64,000 nt of DNA, taken from NCBI GenBank assembly GCA_900618795.1, contig UYJD01000002.1, forward strand, positions 2,124,908-2,188,907, given 5' to 3'. A program made the translations under genes and the position numbers. The stretch comes from Cyanodermella asteris. Its lineage: Eukaryota > Ascomycota > Lecanoromycetes > Ostropales > Stictidaceae. Position 1 is the first letter of the stretch. Every line of letters starts with the position of its first letter. Shown here piece after piece: positions 11,934 through 22,980 of this stretch. The notes beneath the pieces were generated by a model. The model saw only the letters and a list, made by a program, of their open reading frames with translations, did no database searches and had not been told where the DNA came from.

Positions 11934-13199
11934 CTAAAGATGTCGGATAGTCGTATTTGCAAACCCCCACTGCTGCATCCAAAGCGAAATCCACCGCTCA
12001 TTCACAGCCTCAAGCTGTCTCAAAGTAGAACTCTGCTTGATCGTGCCTTTGATCTCCAGTGCCACCGCCCTAGCATGTGGACTCCTCACCGTCCTATCTT
12101 TCAGATTCTGAAAGAACGGCAACAGCTTGATGGCCGGATTCCACTCCAAATCCGCATCGACCTGACTCGCCTCCAACGCCTGCACCCAACTGACCAGATC
12201 CGTAGTCTTCACCACCGCCGCGGCCGTAGCAGCACCCTTTTCGCCGTCGTCACCGTTGTTCATGCCCGCTCCCGAATTCAACACCTCGACCACCTTCGGC
12301 ACCAAACTCCTCCACCCCACCATCCGCGGGTTCCTCACATGATAATACCTCGTCGTCCCCCGTTTCTGCTCCGCGAACAGTAACTCAAGCACAATACCGC
12401 TTAGCCTATCCACGGGCACCCACTCCACGTCCTCGGCCGGCCCCAACGATGCCGGAATAACACCCAGGTATTTCGAGGACGTCAGCATACTGGGCAACCA
12501 CTCCTGCAGCGGCCAACACCCCTTGACGCCGTGATCCACCGGTCCGCCCACCTGCCCCACCCTCACCACCGCCGCCGTCAGCCCCGCCACCCGGCTCGCC
12601 TCGTGCAGGAGCCGCTCGGCCACCAGCTTGCTCTGCCCGTAGCCGAAGCGCGCGACCTTCCAGTCCTCGACCTCCTCCTCCGGAACCGAGTCGCGCGCCC
12701 CGGGGACGGCGTTCCAGTTGCCCACCGCGGCGACGGAGGACAGGAAGAACACCAGCGGACGCCGCGCGGACGATCGGGCGAGGTCGATCAGGTGCCGGAC
12801 GCCCTCGATCGTCGGGCCGAAGGAGTCGAAGGTCCGGTTCCAGTCCACGGGCCAGGCGCAGTGGACGATGTGCGTCACGGACCCGGTCATGGCGGCGTAG
12901 GCGTCGGTGCCGCCGCCGTCGGGGCCGATGTTGGACGACGACGACGACGATCGCTCCGTCGTGGTGGCGGGGGAGAGGCCCAGGCGCGGTGCGCCAAAGT
13001 CGGCTTGGAAGAATTCGACGTGCTCCGGGAGCGGGGTTTCCAGCCCTCGGGCTTGGAGTTGTTGTTCTTGACGGCCGCGGGCGTCGGCGGCGCGGTTGAG
13101 GCACCAGATCTGGGAGACGGAGGGGTGGTGGACGAGGGCGGCGAGGATGTAGCTGCCGAGTTGGCCGGTGGAGCCGGTGAGGAGGACTTTGTGCGACAT
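11934..13199 (-). CDS. Stand-alone thioester reductase (R) domain protein
   Basis: Intronless, 421 aa, clear ATG at 13199. It is an extended short-chain dehydrogenase of the thioester-reductase class (NAD-binding 4) that normally forms the C-terminus of fungal A-T-R enzymes. It opens at the domain border, MSHKVLLTGSTGQLGSYIL, with the GxxGxxG nucleotide-binding loop at 9-15. Other marks are VHCAWPVDWN (113-121), SSVAAVGNWNAV (154-165), the YxxxK pair Tyr187/Lys191 in FGYGQSK, and the VRVGQVGGPV and EWLPSMLTSSKYLG blocks. A Ser-rich insertion lies at about 76-105. Such domains reduce a carrier-bound thioester to an aldehyde with NADPH. No A or T domain is attached; the convergent A-T-MFS gene is the obvious partner, so action in trans is inferred. 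Codon use is GC-rich, more so than the partner's. Confidence 0.9.
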   Translation of the reverse strand: MSHKVLLTGSTGQLGSYILAALVHHPSVSQIWCLNRAADARGRQEQQLQARGLETPLPEHVEFFQADFGAPRLGLSPATTTERSSSSSSNIGPDGGGTDAYAAMTGSVTHIVHCAWPVDWNRTFDSFGPTIEGVRHLIDLARSSARRPLVFFLSSVAAVGNWNAVPGARDSVPEEEVEDWKVARFGYGQSKLVAERLLHEASRVAGLTAAVVRVGQVGGPVDHGVKGCWPLQEWLPSMLTSSKYLGVIPASLGPAEDVEWVPVDRLSGIVLELLFAEQKRGTTRYYHVRNPRMVGWRSLVPKVVEVLNSGAGMNNGDDGEKGAATAAAVVKTTDLVSWVQALEASQVDADLEWNPAIKLLPFFQNLKDRTVRSPHARAVALEIKGTIKQSSTLRQLEAVNERWISLWMQQWGFANTTIRHL

Positions 13200-13683
13200 G
13201 ATTGAAGTATAGAGTTCCAGGTTCGGGAGACGATGGGGGAGGGGGAGGCAAGAGGTGAGTTAGCGAGCTTGTAGAGCCATGTGAGGTTGGCTCTGAGATG
13301 TAGTGTTCAACTACATAGAATTGTGCTTGCCGGTCATCCGATGGCCTCCAAAACGGTTCACATTGGTCTTGGCGTCAGCTGTGTTGCATTGCTTTTTCTG
13401 CGAACCTGGGGTAATCATCGCTACCCCTCGCCGACGGCAAGGCTTACAATCTCGCAGATTCTTTGTTGGTTCCATTCCAACACTGTTGTGTGTACGGTGA
13501 ACTCACGCTGCTCTAACCCGGCGTAGGTGGTGCCTTGTCAAGTTATTGTCTATTGACTGGATTTAATTCCGTGGTAAATTCACGTGCACAATACTCCACA
13601 GGAGAAAGACATGTTGAAGTACAAATGTAGCAATAATTTGTGCCCCAAATCATGACAGTAGACCAAGAAGTCCCATGTCGTCA
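13200..13683. other. Intergenic region upstream of the reductase gene
   Basis: 484 bp holding the reductase promoter and the 3' end of the minus-strand 7TM gene. No coding frame or clear TATA box is seen. Confidence 0.45.
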
Positions 13684-15136
13684 TTAGTGTCCAGCTGATA
13701 TTGCCACCGGCATCATCTCGATATCAACATCCACCGTCCTCATAATACCGCCCGTTGCATTCCCGTCCTCATGCCAGCCTCCCCTCGAATCCGGCCTGGA
13801 AGCGACTCTAGCAATCGCACTGTTACCCATCTTCTGATAGTCCTGCCGCTCGTGCGTCAACTTCTCTCTGCTACTGAGAATCGACCACGGGCCCGAAGGC
13901 CGCCTGAACGCTTCCGACGTTTTGCGGATTCGTTCGACTTCCTGGGCCTGTTTGTCGACGTGACGGCCGCGGATCCATTCCACGAGACGAGGCATGGTGG
14001 GGAAGCATGTTGCCAGGATGATAAAGACGATCTCTGCGCAACTGTTTGGGATCCAGGTTAGCATTTCTCTAAACCATCTGCGAACCTGGAGCAGGGGATG
14101 GTGTTCTTACGCCCAGAATCCTTCTACCAGCACATCCCGAGTCGGATCGGTCGTGTACACCATTTTGACAGATGCTGCGACTCGAGCACCAGAGCAGGCG
14201 AGCGCACTGTTTTCGAGTTTGTCAGCACTCCGCTGTCTCTCTCTGTCTCTCTCCGCCATGACGCTCGGGACAACTCACAGGCAATTGACACTGAACATGG
14301 TCGCAATGGTGATCTTCTTCTTGCGGGCAATCTGCAGCTTCCACAGGGACCAGGGCGGAATGCAAAGAATGCCAATGTTGACGAGCGTGTTCAACGACGA
14401 GCCTGCCACGTAGAGTCCGTTGACGTTGATGCAGCGGCCGTCGACGTTTGGCTTCCAAATCTTCTCCCTGGGAATGCACTGGCAGATGGAAAGTAGCATT
14501 ATGGTGAGATAGCCGACGGTACTGGTCCAAATGAGGACCCGCACCCACAACCAACGCGGAGAACCTTTCTTCATGGCGAAGACGCGCTGGAGCTGGAGCA
14601 GCAATGCCCACTTCGCGAGCAGTATGCCGGGATGCCAGCAAATGATGTCAATGTTTACCCACTGGCGGAGTCAGCAAGGCTTCGAACTGCACCCGGGATG
14701 GAGACGTACATATAACCAGCCTTCCATCAGAGGTGCGGGTGTATCCCACATGTGTCTTGCGCCTCGAGAGAATGGGTTGAGAAGGCTGAAGTTGAACACC
14801 ATGCTGGCGAACTATCACTCATCAGTACGCGTGTCAACCTCGAATGCTCGCCAGATGTGTCGTACGCAGGCTAGTACAAGCACATCTATACAGGTCAGTA
14901 CTGATAGGAATATCCAGCTCGCGTGGTGCCTTACAGTCCTCATAATCGAATCGGTGCATGATACGGAGTTTGGTGAACACTCTGAGTCCCACGGCAGTCA
15001 GGCTCGTGGCTGAAGCGAGGGTCATGATGGTGATCGTAAGACCGGTCCATGGCCCAGGGGTCGAGTAGGGGTGAGCCGTCACCCCAGGAGGTGGTGGACC
15101 GGCAGGTTCCAACCAGAGATCTGTCTCGTTATTCAT
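13684..15136 (-). CDS. Rhodopsin-like seven-helix membrane protein (fungal SAT4/Pth11-like family)
   Basis: Six exons on the minus strand: 15136-14935, 14885-14866, 14811-14710, 14661-14279, 14206-14111 and 14041-13684. All introns are GT-AG (48-72 bp) and phases agree, giving 386 aa. The second exon is a 20-nt microexon that completes the family motif DYVLVLA after FDYED. Further family marks are GARHMWDTP, ICWHPGILLAKWALLLQLQRVF, the ICQCIP and CINVNGLY blocks, and FWACAEIVFIILATCFPTMP. The cytosolic tail carries a charged helix (ERIRKTSEAFRRPSGPWSIL). These proteins form a large fungal family with a rhodopsin fold; a few are surface sensors, most have no known role. Its place next to the reductase suggests, but does not prove, cluster membership. 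Confidence 0.85.
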
Positions 15137-17039
15137 GATGTGCGCACACGTGAAGCCGAAATCGAGAGAGGAGCGATAGGCGCAATGATGTTCAATGAAC
15201 GCCGTAAGTGCGTGGAGACATGGGAAATGAGATCGAAAGACAGAAATCTGGGTTCTCTCGGATTCTAATATATCTGACACTCTCCAAAGCTTGTTACATC
15301 TTGGAGACCGTAATGGTGGGCAGTTTGCGGTGTGAGACCATCCGGACACCACTCACTGATTGACGATCTCCATTGTGACCTGAATAGCGGCCTAGTGAGG
15401 ACTGACAGGGCGGCTAAACTATGCACTGCAACCTATTGGCTGCGGTATGATACAGGGAAAGTTTATATTTCAGCTCCCAGCCTTGCGACCCTCGGAACAG
15501 CAGGAAGTCGTCCCCTGCCAAAAGTCAGCCTCTCTGTAATTTCGATCGTGAACACCTTCGACCTGCCAAACAAAAGGTAATAGGCATGTCCTTTGCGTTT
15601 GCACCCACCAAAGCTGTACTGTAGCAAAATCACCGTAGAGGCGTGAGGGGTTGTTTCCCTGCGTGGCCCAATCGAGGGCGATCGTGTTCCTCTTTGAGAT
15701 GCAGTCGGAGGCCCATTTCGAGACCTCCTCCACAACGACCAGACTTCATGTCCAATGCGCGCAGCCTCGGGGCTATTAGCGCGTTGGCAGCTGAGCCGAT
15801 GTAAGAGCACAGCCTCTCTGAACCTTTACCAAAGAGGGATGGGGGAAAGACCGGGTAGAAGCTTATGCAAGAAGCGACGAGGCTGGCCATATAAGAACTT
15901 GGAGGTCGTCAGGACTTTTTTGGGCGTAGACGCAGCAACCCTCATACATGCCTGCGTTTCAAGTGTAGTGGAAGTGCTGCCGCGTGCACTCTGGCTAGCT
16001 GGCTCTTCTTCTCTCAGAGGTTCAGACTAGCAAAGAGTGTGGCACCAGACCAACTTTCAAGGTTTGACCCTGCTTCAAAGATACCTATCCGACAGAGAGT
16101 GTTTCATTGGCAAAGATGGAAGCAGAACCCCGGAATCATACAAAGAATGCGTTTGAACTTGTTGCTGCCAGGCAGTGGTCAGAGCCGACTGCAAAGTCAG
16201 CTGTCCGTAATCTTTGACTGCGGATAGTGAAGTCCAATTCACGCTTGCACGGCAGATGCAATGCAAAGCAGATTCAAGTCGTCATTAGTCAAGCCCAGCT
16301 AGAGTCTGCGCAATATCGACGATTGTTCGGACGATGGACGCCGCGACTGGTGGCGGCGCAGTGGGCGCGAGGCTTCCAAACTCCAGCGATTCAAACGGTG
16401 TCAAACGGCGCGATTTGCGCTCCACAAGATGCGAGGGCAAGCAAGACGATATATCTACAAGCTGGCCAGCTGCGATGATTACCGATCCTGGCTCGAAAGG
16501 TCTGCTTCCTTCCCGTGGCCCCACACCACTCTCGCTTCGCCGACGCTCGTTATACGCAAGCCAATCTTGTCACGATGCACGTTATGCGACCGGACGAAGC
16601 GGCTTCATCTATTCTACTTTGTTCCCATCACATGGCAAGGCTTCGATTTGTCAACGTCAGGTCGAGAACTTGTACGATGGGACTCTGATGGCTTCGATCC
16701 ATGATCCATGGCTTCGGTGGAACTTGCCACTAGTGGCGCGATTTGTTCGAGTCCACGCGCTCAAGGGCGCTTTGCTGACAGCAGAAGCTTACGACCTGTC
16801 GCACCATGCATTAATTTGTGGTCGCACTCAACCCAACTCCACTAAACCATCACTGGCGTTCCCTTCAGGAGGAGCCGAAACGCGGTTTTTCTTACAAATG
16901 CCACGCGACAGCCCCCTGCACCCCTTCTTCACGAGGGCGCTTGGTGACACCGTCAGCGCACAAATATATATATCCGCGGGAATGCATTTCTGTCATCTTA
17001 CAACGTGAGCGAAATTCGCGTCTTTTGAACAACTGAATA
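15137..17039. other. Intergenic region, 7TM gene to hydrolase gene
   Basis: 1.9 kb with no convincing coding frame. A minus-strand ATATATTA near 15267-15274 could serve the 7TM gene. A strong plus-strand AATATATATAT at about 16962-16972 serves the hydrolase gene. The middle (15400-16900) holds only short overlapping frames. Confidence 0.45.
16962..16972 (+). promoter_or_regulatory. TATA box of the hydrolase gene
   Basis: An A/T run AATATATATAT, 68 bp upstream of the ATG at 17040, in otherwise GC-balanced sequence. Position and composition fit a core promoter. Confidence 0.45.
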
Positions 17040-18367
17040 ATGAGTGTTTTGTACGAGGCTGTCGAGCATGCGGTGCCGTGCAGCCATATCCGCCAGTACG
17101 CCCGATCGACGTCGACCCACCAGGAGGATGTGTTGCATCTGGCCGTCAAACAATACAAACCTACCTATCATGTAAGCGCAGGCGATGTGACTATTCTGGC
17201 TTGTCATGCGAGCGCTTTCCCCAAGGAGCTTTACGAGCCGATTTGGGGCGATCTCTTCAGCAGGGCTGCAAACAAGCCTCCAGGCTCGCGCATCAGGGCG
17301 ATTTGGGCTTGGGATGTTGTCAATCAAGGCCAGAGCGGAGTTTTGAATGAGCACAAACTTGGAAATGAGTGTATGTACGCGCTGCTCCAATGGATGAGGA
17401 TGACGATTTTGTTGACGATTTCCTTGCAGGTTCATGGTCCGATCATGTTCGAGATGGCCTGGCTCTCGTCAACTACTTTCGCTCCGACATGATACGGCCG
17501 ATGGTAGGGTTCGGACACAGCATGGGAGGCAACATCATCATCAACATCGGCCTACTTCACCCTAGACTCCTCACCAGCGTCGCCACAGTCGAGCCAATCA
17601 TCAACAAAACTCCCGCAGAAATGAACCTCGGCGCAATCCTTCCCCTCGCGCTGAAAGCCGACAAGTGGCCTTCCAAGGACGCCGCCATGGCGACAATGTC
17701 AAAAATCCCACTCTACTCCCACTGGGACCCGCGAGTGTTCGCACTGTTTCGCGAATACGGGCTTCGGGCGCTGCCGACGACGACATACCCCGACGCCAAA
17801 GGCGTGACCCTGACGACGTCCAAACACCAGGAGATTTTCAGTTTCGCTCGCTCCGCCTTCCCACCCACACGAACGCAGGAACTGGCCGATTTCATCCCAG
17901 ACCGCATAGGATACCCGGACATGGGACTGGATCGAGCCAAGAACAATGCTTTCTACCGACCAGAATCGAACATGACCTTCGCGCAGCTCCCGTTTCTGAG
18001 ACCATCCTGCTTGTTCCTGTACGGGCACCGGTCACACATGTATAGTGCGAAAGCCCAAGGCCGAGCGGATAAGCTGCAGACGACCGGCACCGGAATCGGT
18101 GGCAGCGGAGGCGCGGCCGAGGGGCGGGTGAAGGAAGTTGTCCTCAAAGGCTCGCACTTTGTCCCATTCGAGAGTCCGGCCGTGCTTGCGTCAATATTGG
18201 GCGATTGGTACGACAGTGAGGTCGAAATCTGGGCGAAGCGAGAGGCTGACGAGATTCGGACGTGGCAGGATATCCCACACGCGGAGAAGAGCGTGGTCGG
18301 CGATGATTTGGTCTTCTGGGCGAAAAAGACGCTCGCAGTAGCGCAGCATGGCAAAACCAAAATTTAG
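17040..18367 (+). CDS. Alpha/beta hydrolase of the Akt2/Lpx1-like family
   Basis: Two exons, 17040-17370 and 17430-18367 (59 bp intron GTATGT...CCTTGCAG), 422 aa. The fold is shown by GDVTILACHASAFPKELYEP (oxyanion strand), the nucleophile elbow GHSMGGN with its serine, a PSCLFLYGHRSHM block near the acid residue, and a KGSHFVPFESP segment with the catalytic histidine. This subfamily includes Alternaria Akt2 and yeast peroxisomal Lpx1. The C-terminus is TKI, close to but not matching a peroxisomal targeting tripeptide. Substrate unknown. It could hydrolyse a thioester or ester in a neighbouring pathway, which is inference from position only. Confidence 0.87.
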
Positions 18368-18448
18368 ATTCAAAAATGTATAACAGTAATTGTGCCGGAT
18401 TCTGCACGGCCGTACAAAGGCCCAAGCACATAGATTGAATGCTGCTGC

Positions 18449-19482
18449 TCATAGTTGGATCTTCTCCCCAACTTTGGAGGCCATCTCCATAAACGCCTTT
18501 GCACGCTCCGACTCTGGCTCCGCAACCACCGTCGGCCTCCCCTGATCCGCATCATCGCAAATCCTAGCATGCAACGGCACGTTCCCGATCAAATCAACGC
18601 CATACCTGCGACTCATCCTCTCCACCCCCTCCTTCCCAAAAATATGCGTCGATTCACCGCAGCCGGGGCACGTGAAAACCGACATGTTCTGCACCATGCC
18701 CAGAACGGGCACTTTGACCTTTTGGAACATTTCCACGCCGCGCACGACGTCCTTGAGCGCGACGTCCTGCGGCGTGGAGACGATGACGGCGCCGGCGAGG
18801 TTGATCTGCTGCGTGATGGTGAGCTGCGTGTCGCCGGTTCCGGGCGGGAGGTCGAGGACGAGGACGTCGAGGCCGCCCCAGTCGACGTCGTGCAGGAGCT
18901 GTTTCAGGGCTTTCATGACCATGAGGCCGCGCCAGACGATGGGGGCTTGGTCGCCGACGAGGGAGCCCATGGACATGGCTTTGACGCCATAGTTGGTGAG
19001 CGGGATGAGCTGGTTGTCTGTTCGTGTTAGTTTGGGTGGGAGACGTCGATGGACAACACTTTACTGGAGCTTAGCCTGGGCTCGCCGGATAGATTAAGTA
19101 GGGTTGGGATCGAGGGTCCGAAGATGTCGGTATCGAGGATGCCGGAGCGGTAGCCATGCCGTGAAAATGCCAATGCCAGGTTCGCTGTAGAAATTTAGTA
19201 TATGCCACCGTAGAATACCTTGAGTAAGGACTCACTGGCAATCGTCGACTTGCCCACGCCTCCTTTCGCTGAGGATATGGCTATGACTTTTCTGACATCT
19301 TTGATATCTCGCCTTTCAGGGAGACCGCGCTGAGCGCGTGGTAGCTGTGGCGGCGCGCCAGAACTCGGCAGACCCTACCATACGGATCAGCAGGAGCTCC
19401 GGACGGTAATCTGTTCACATACTAGAGGGTTCTCATGGCTCAAGCTATTTCTCGATGCAGAGAAGAATCGTCTGCAAAGCAT
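18449..19482 (-). CDS. IND1: Mitochondrial Fe-S protein Ind1/NUBPL (complex I assembly)
   Basis: Four exons on the minus strand: 19482-19423, 19374-19236, 19184-19065 and 19017-18449, with GT-AG introns of 48, 51 and 47 bp; phases agree, 295 aa. The N-terminus MLCRRFFSASRNSLSHENP is a mitochondrial presequence. The Mrp/NBP35 P-loop ATPase domain follows: the deviant Walker A AISSAKGGVGKST, GILDTDIFGPSIPTL, NYGVKAMSMGSLV, DLPPGTGDTQLT, and the CPGCG cluster-binding cysteines. The family delivers Fe-S clusters for respiratory complex I, which matches an obligately respiring filamentous fungus. Length is typical. Confidence 0.93.
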
Positions 19483-20127
19483 CACGCAGGTACATTGCGA
19501 TGATGTCGACGATGCTGCATCAGAAACGTTGAAACGAAATCGAACGCCAAGAGCCGCAGCCGACATCTGAAACGGCAGCAGAGAAAAGCTTCTCGAAACA
19601 GCATCGAGGTGGCAATGCCGAGACGACCGCAGATGACAGCGGCCCAAACGTTTACCACGTCGTTGGATCCTTTTGAGATTCAGCTTCAATCTGATTTGGT
19701 CTCGAACAGAAATCGAGCGACATCGTGGTGGCTGACACATGTTGCGATGGCCGTCCACAGCCAACACGAATTCGGCCCAAGTCGCGAGTGCAGTTGGGAA
19801 CTACAGGTGGTGTGGGTACGATAATCAGGCTTGGTTAGCTAGCTTGCACTCGTTGTTTCCAAATCTGCTTTGTATAGTTCTTACCCTTGACTATGGCAAT
19901 GGACAGCTAGCAGTCGCGTGGCATTATGCTCTATGCTACCCCAAGACTGCAGCCCTCGGAGGAATGAAGCCATATCTCCAAGATAACGTCCGTTCCCTTT
20001 ATCCTGGCCCAATTCTTCGTTTCTGGTTGTCGGCTGCATTGTAGTCCCTTGCTCTCGGTTTCTTACTCCCACCCTTTCTGTTCTTTCTTTCTCCTTTTTC
20101 TCTTGATTGATCTCGTCTTTTGCTGTC
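19483..20127. other. Divergent promoter region, IND1 and lectin-like gene
   Basis: 645 bp between divergently transcribed genes. The last 80 bp before 20128 are T/C-rich, typical of a fungal leader. No other feature seen. Confidence 0.45.
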
Positions 20128-21502
20128 ATGAATCCGAAATCGCCACCACCATACCAACAGAAGTATATTCACGAAGAGCACGATGGGTTACAAGTGGCAG
20201 GCTACCACGCCCCGGAGGCGATCAAGACGGAACACTCGGGTCTGCACGTCGTCCAGACAAGCACGCTATCCGAGAAATACCCTCTCGTCGAGGAGAAAGG
20301 TCCTCCCCTCCCACCGATCGAAGCGACCTCAAATCACCAGTCTCACAGACGCGAACGCTGGCTGATAATAGGAGGAGCCATCGCGGGCATGGCCGTCATA
20401 ATCGCAGCCGTCGTCGGCGGCGTACTAGGCACCCGCCACAACAGCACCCCCAGCAGCAGCAGTAGCGATACCACCAGCCCATCAACCTCACCCGACTCGC
20501 CCCTCCGCATCGCATCGAAAAGGGGCGCCTACAAAACGGCACCGGCATGGCCACAACCTACGCCCACCACGCCGGCTTCTGGGGCTTCCTCTTCTACCAA
20601 GACGCCGGCGGCAGCGTCCAAGCCGCCCAGCACACGCGGCCCTCGGACCCCGCCGTCGGGATCCGCGCCACCTACCCCGTGAACGTCGAAGCCGCCAACG
20701 GCACCGCGCTGGCTCGCGGCCCGCTACAGTTTCGACGGCCGAGACACGTTTCATCTCGTGTACGTGACCCGGCAGAACGTCCTGAGCGACGCGTGGATGG
20801 AACGACACGGCCGTGGACGGGCAGGGGAACTTCAACACCGGGACGCCCTGGACGGAGGGGAACCTGAGGGACCTCGGGTTCAGGGTCCCGACGGACAACA
20901 GGGTTGGGATGCATATGGTGATCAACCGGCAGTTCTACGGCAAGGCGTACGATGGCTGGGGCGCGAAACTGGTCGTCGGGGGCGCGGACGGGGCGCTGCA
21001 TCAGTTGGCGTACGACTGGCCCAGCAGATCCTGGGATCCGAATCCGTACCGATTCGACGAGTCGTACGCGTACGGTGGCGTCAAGATACGCTGCAGCGAC
21101 GCCGACACGGTGGCAAACTTCACCACGACAATCTACTCGACGTCGTCCGACGGAACGACGCAGTATCGTGTCCAATCGAGCACGCATCCGAACAACGATA
21201 CCCTCTGGCCCGTGGGCGGCATCTTGCGGAACCCCGTGTCGTTTCTCGGAACACAGAAAGCGGCCGTCAATTCTTCCGTTTCGGTCTCGTGGGATACGGA
21301 CGGGGTCTTCTTCCCGAATGAGCAGGGCAAGTTGGGGAGGGTCGCGTTGGATATGCGTGGTAGCCCGCAGTTTGAGGGGTATAGTGCGAAGTATGAGGCG
21401 ACGGCAGTGATGCCGGGGAGTGAGGTTACGTTTGATTCGCTGGGGGGCAATCAGTTGATGTTTTATCAGCCGGATGGTGAGTCGATTGCGTTTCAGGTGT
21501 AA
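20128..21502 (+). CDS. Membrane-anchored lectin-like (beta-propeller) protein, reading frame broken
   Basis: The ATG at 20128 starts a cytosolic tail (MNPKSPPPYQQKYIHEEHD) and a single membrane span (WLIIGGAIAGMAVIIAAVV, about residues 87-105), then a Ser/Thr-rich stalk. Coding sense then moves through the other two frames: NGTGMATTYAHHAGFWGF from about 20535, YSFDGRDTFHLVYV from about 20720, and NDTAVDGQGNFNTG from about 20801 to the stop at 21502. Each change equals one extra base; no intron fits. The architecture (tail, one span, stalk, lectin-like repeats with NxT sites) resembles fungal fucose-lectin-like membrane proteins. Either this is a recent pseudogene or the assembly has three single-base insertions within 290 bp of GC-rich sequence. 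All parts read as coding, so decay, if any, is young. The lectin assignment is tentative. Confidence 0.55.
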
Positions 21503-21706
21503 GATTTGGGAGCGAACTTGAAGAAGGCTGGGCCGATCGTGTCGTGAGACGTGAGACCAACAAGATTGATATCGCTCACACACATGGCGAAGCGGCACGC
21601 ACGACTGCGAGTGTTCTTTGAGGAGAGGCAGAGCAACCACGCCCTAGATTCGATCGTCGGGATGATTGGATCTGAACGCAAATTTGGACTTCGTTCATTG
21701 GACCTT

Positions 21707-22980
21707 TCACGAGCAGCCGACGCCAAAATCCTTACATACCTCCCGTCCCTGCGCCAAGATATCCTTCACCACCCACAACCGATAATTACTGAAAACCAAC
21801 AACGCACCAGGTACAAAGGCAAAATTATTACTCACCTCCCCGATGAAAATCTTCCCCAACAAAATCCCCTCCGGATTCCAAACATGCACCCCATCCCCAC
21901 ACCCGGCATACACATTTCCCGCAGTATCACAATGAATTCCGTCGGGAAAACCATTGTCGACGAACGCGAACGTCCGGCGATTCACGAGTCTCTTTGCGTC
22001 TTCGGTCACGTCGAAAGCATAGATGGTTGCTGTGCGGGTCAGGTTGGTGGTGAACTCTTGCGCGCCCGTGTCGGTGACGTAGACGGTCTTGAGGTCAGGG
22101 GAAAATTCGATGCCATTGGGCTGTGTGAATCCGTCGGCTACGACTTGGATTACGCCAGTGGAGGGCGAGAAGCGGTAGACTTGTTTGGGTTGGATTGGCT
22201 GGGGGCGGAAGTATTGGAAATATCCATAGTCGGCATCTAGAAAATCGATGTCAGTCAGAGAACGACACCAAGCCGTCTCGCCGTGTATGAAATCGGCACT
22301 TTTTTATCGTGTCTTCCATCCTTACCTGTGAACCAAAGATCGCCTGTGACGGGATGCTGTCTGACATCGTTCGGACTCGAAAAGTTCCTCCCCATGAAAC
22401 TCGTCAATATGACCGTACTCGTATTACTTCCCGGATCCACCGCCACCAAACTCGCCGGATGCTCGAAATCCCCCTCGTCACACCAAATCTGCATCGGTGG
22501 CCTGCCTTCCTTCCCCGAGCAGTCTGTTCCCGGCGGATAATACGACGATCCTCCATTCGCCTCGTACAAGTTCGGAAACCTTGAAGACCCGATACTGTAA
22601 TCGCTCAAGCTGATGCTCGTAATGTTGATTGGATTGTCGAGGCTGACGAAATTGGAGGAGACGTAGAGGGAGTTTGTCGGGGCATAGTAGATGCCGCCCT
22701 CGTGGAAGGCTTGGTAGGGGAAATCGGCGAGTTTCGAGGCTGTGGCATTGGGCCCCAGGACGTTGCTCTGGAAGGTTGAGTTGTAGGAGAGGAGGGAGAT
22801 GGCGGGGGTGGTCCCAGAGGTGGCGGGTAGGGTGGAGAAGTAGGCGCTGTCTGCGGCGAGGGCGAGGAGGTCGACGTTCACGTACATGTTGGAGGAATGA
22901 CTGCTTGTGAGATTGGGTGCGGACTCGAGATTTAGCAAGGGGAAACTGAACGACGAAAGGGGAGGGGAGGAATCGAGCAT
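21707..22980 (-). CDS. SMP-30/gluconolactonase-type six-bladed propeller protein
   Basis: Two exons, 22980-22326 and 22236-21707 (89 bp intron GTAAGG...TTCTAG), 394 aa. The frame is open a little further upstream but only from GTG, so the ATG at 22980 is used. Family marks are the EGGIYYAP block, the FSSPNDVRQHPVTGDLWFTD metal-site segment, QPNGIEFSPDLKTVYVTDTG, and the FPDGIHCDTAGNVYAGCGDG strand with its Asp. These proteins bind a divalent metal and open lactone rings; fungal relatives are often secreted. No clear signal peptide is visible, so an upstream exon could be missing. A GTGAGT inside the last exon (GEVSNN) is not used because the protein reads on well. Confidence 0.85.

Noticed and set aside
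12406-13251. Minus-strand Pro/Arg-rich frame of 281 codons and plus-strand frame 12531-13205
   Set aside because: Both are out-of-frame shadows of the GC-rich reductase gene.
21551-22240. Plus-strand frame of 229 codons
   Set aside because: Shadow of the second exon of the SMP-30-type gene.
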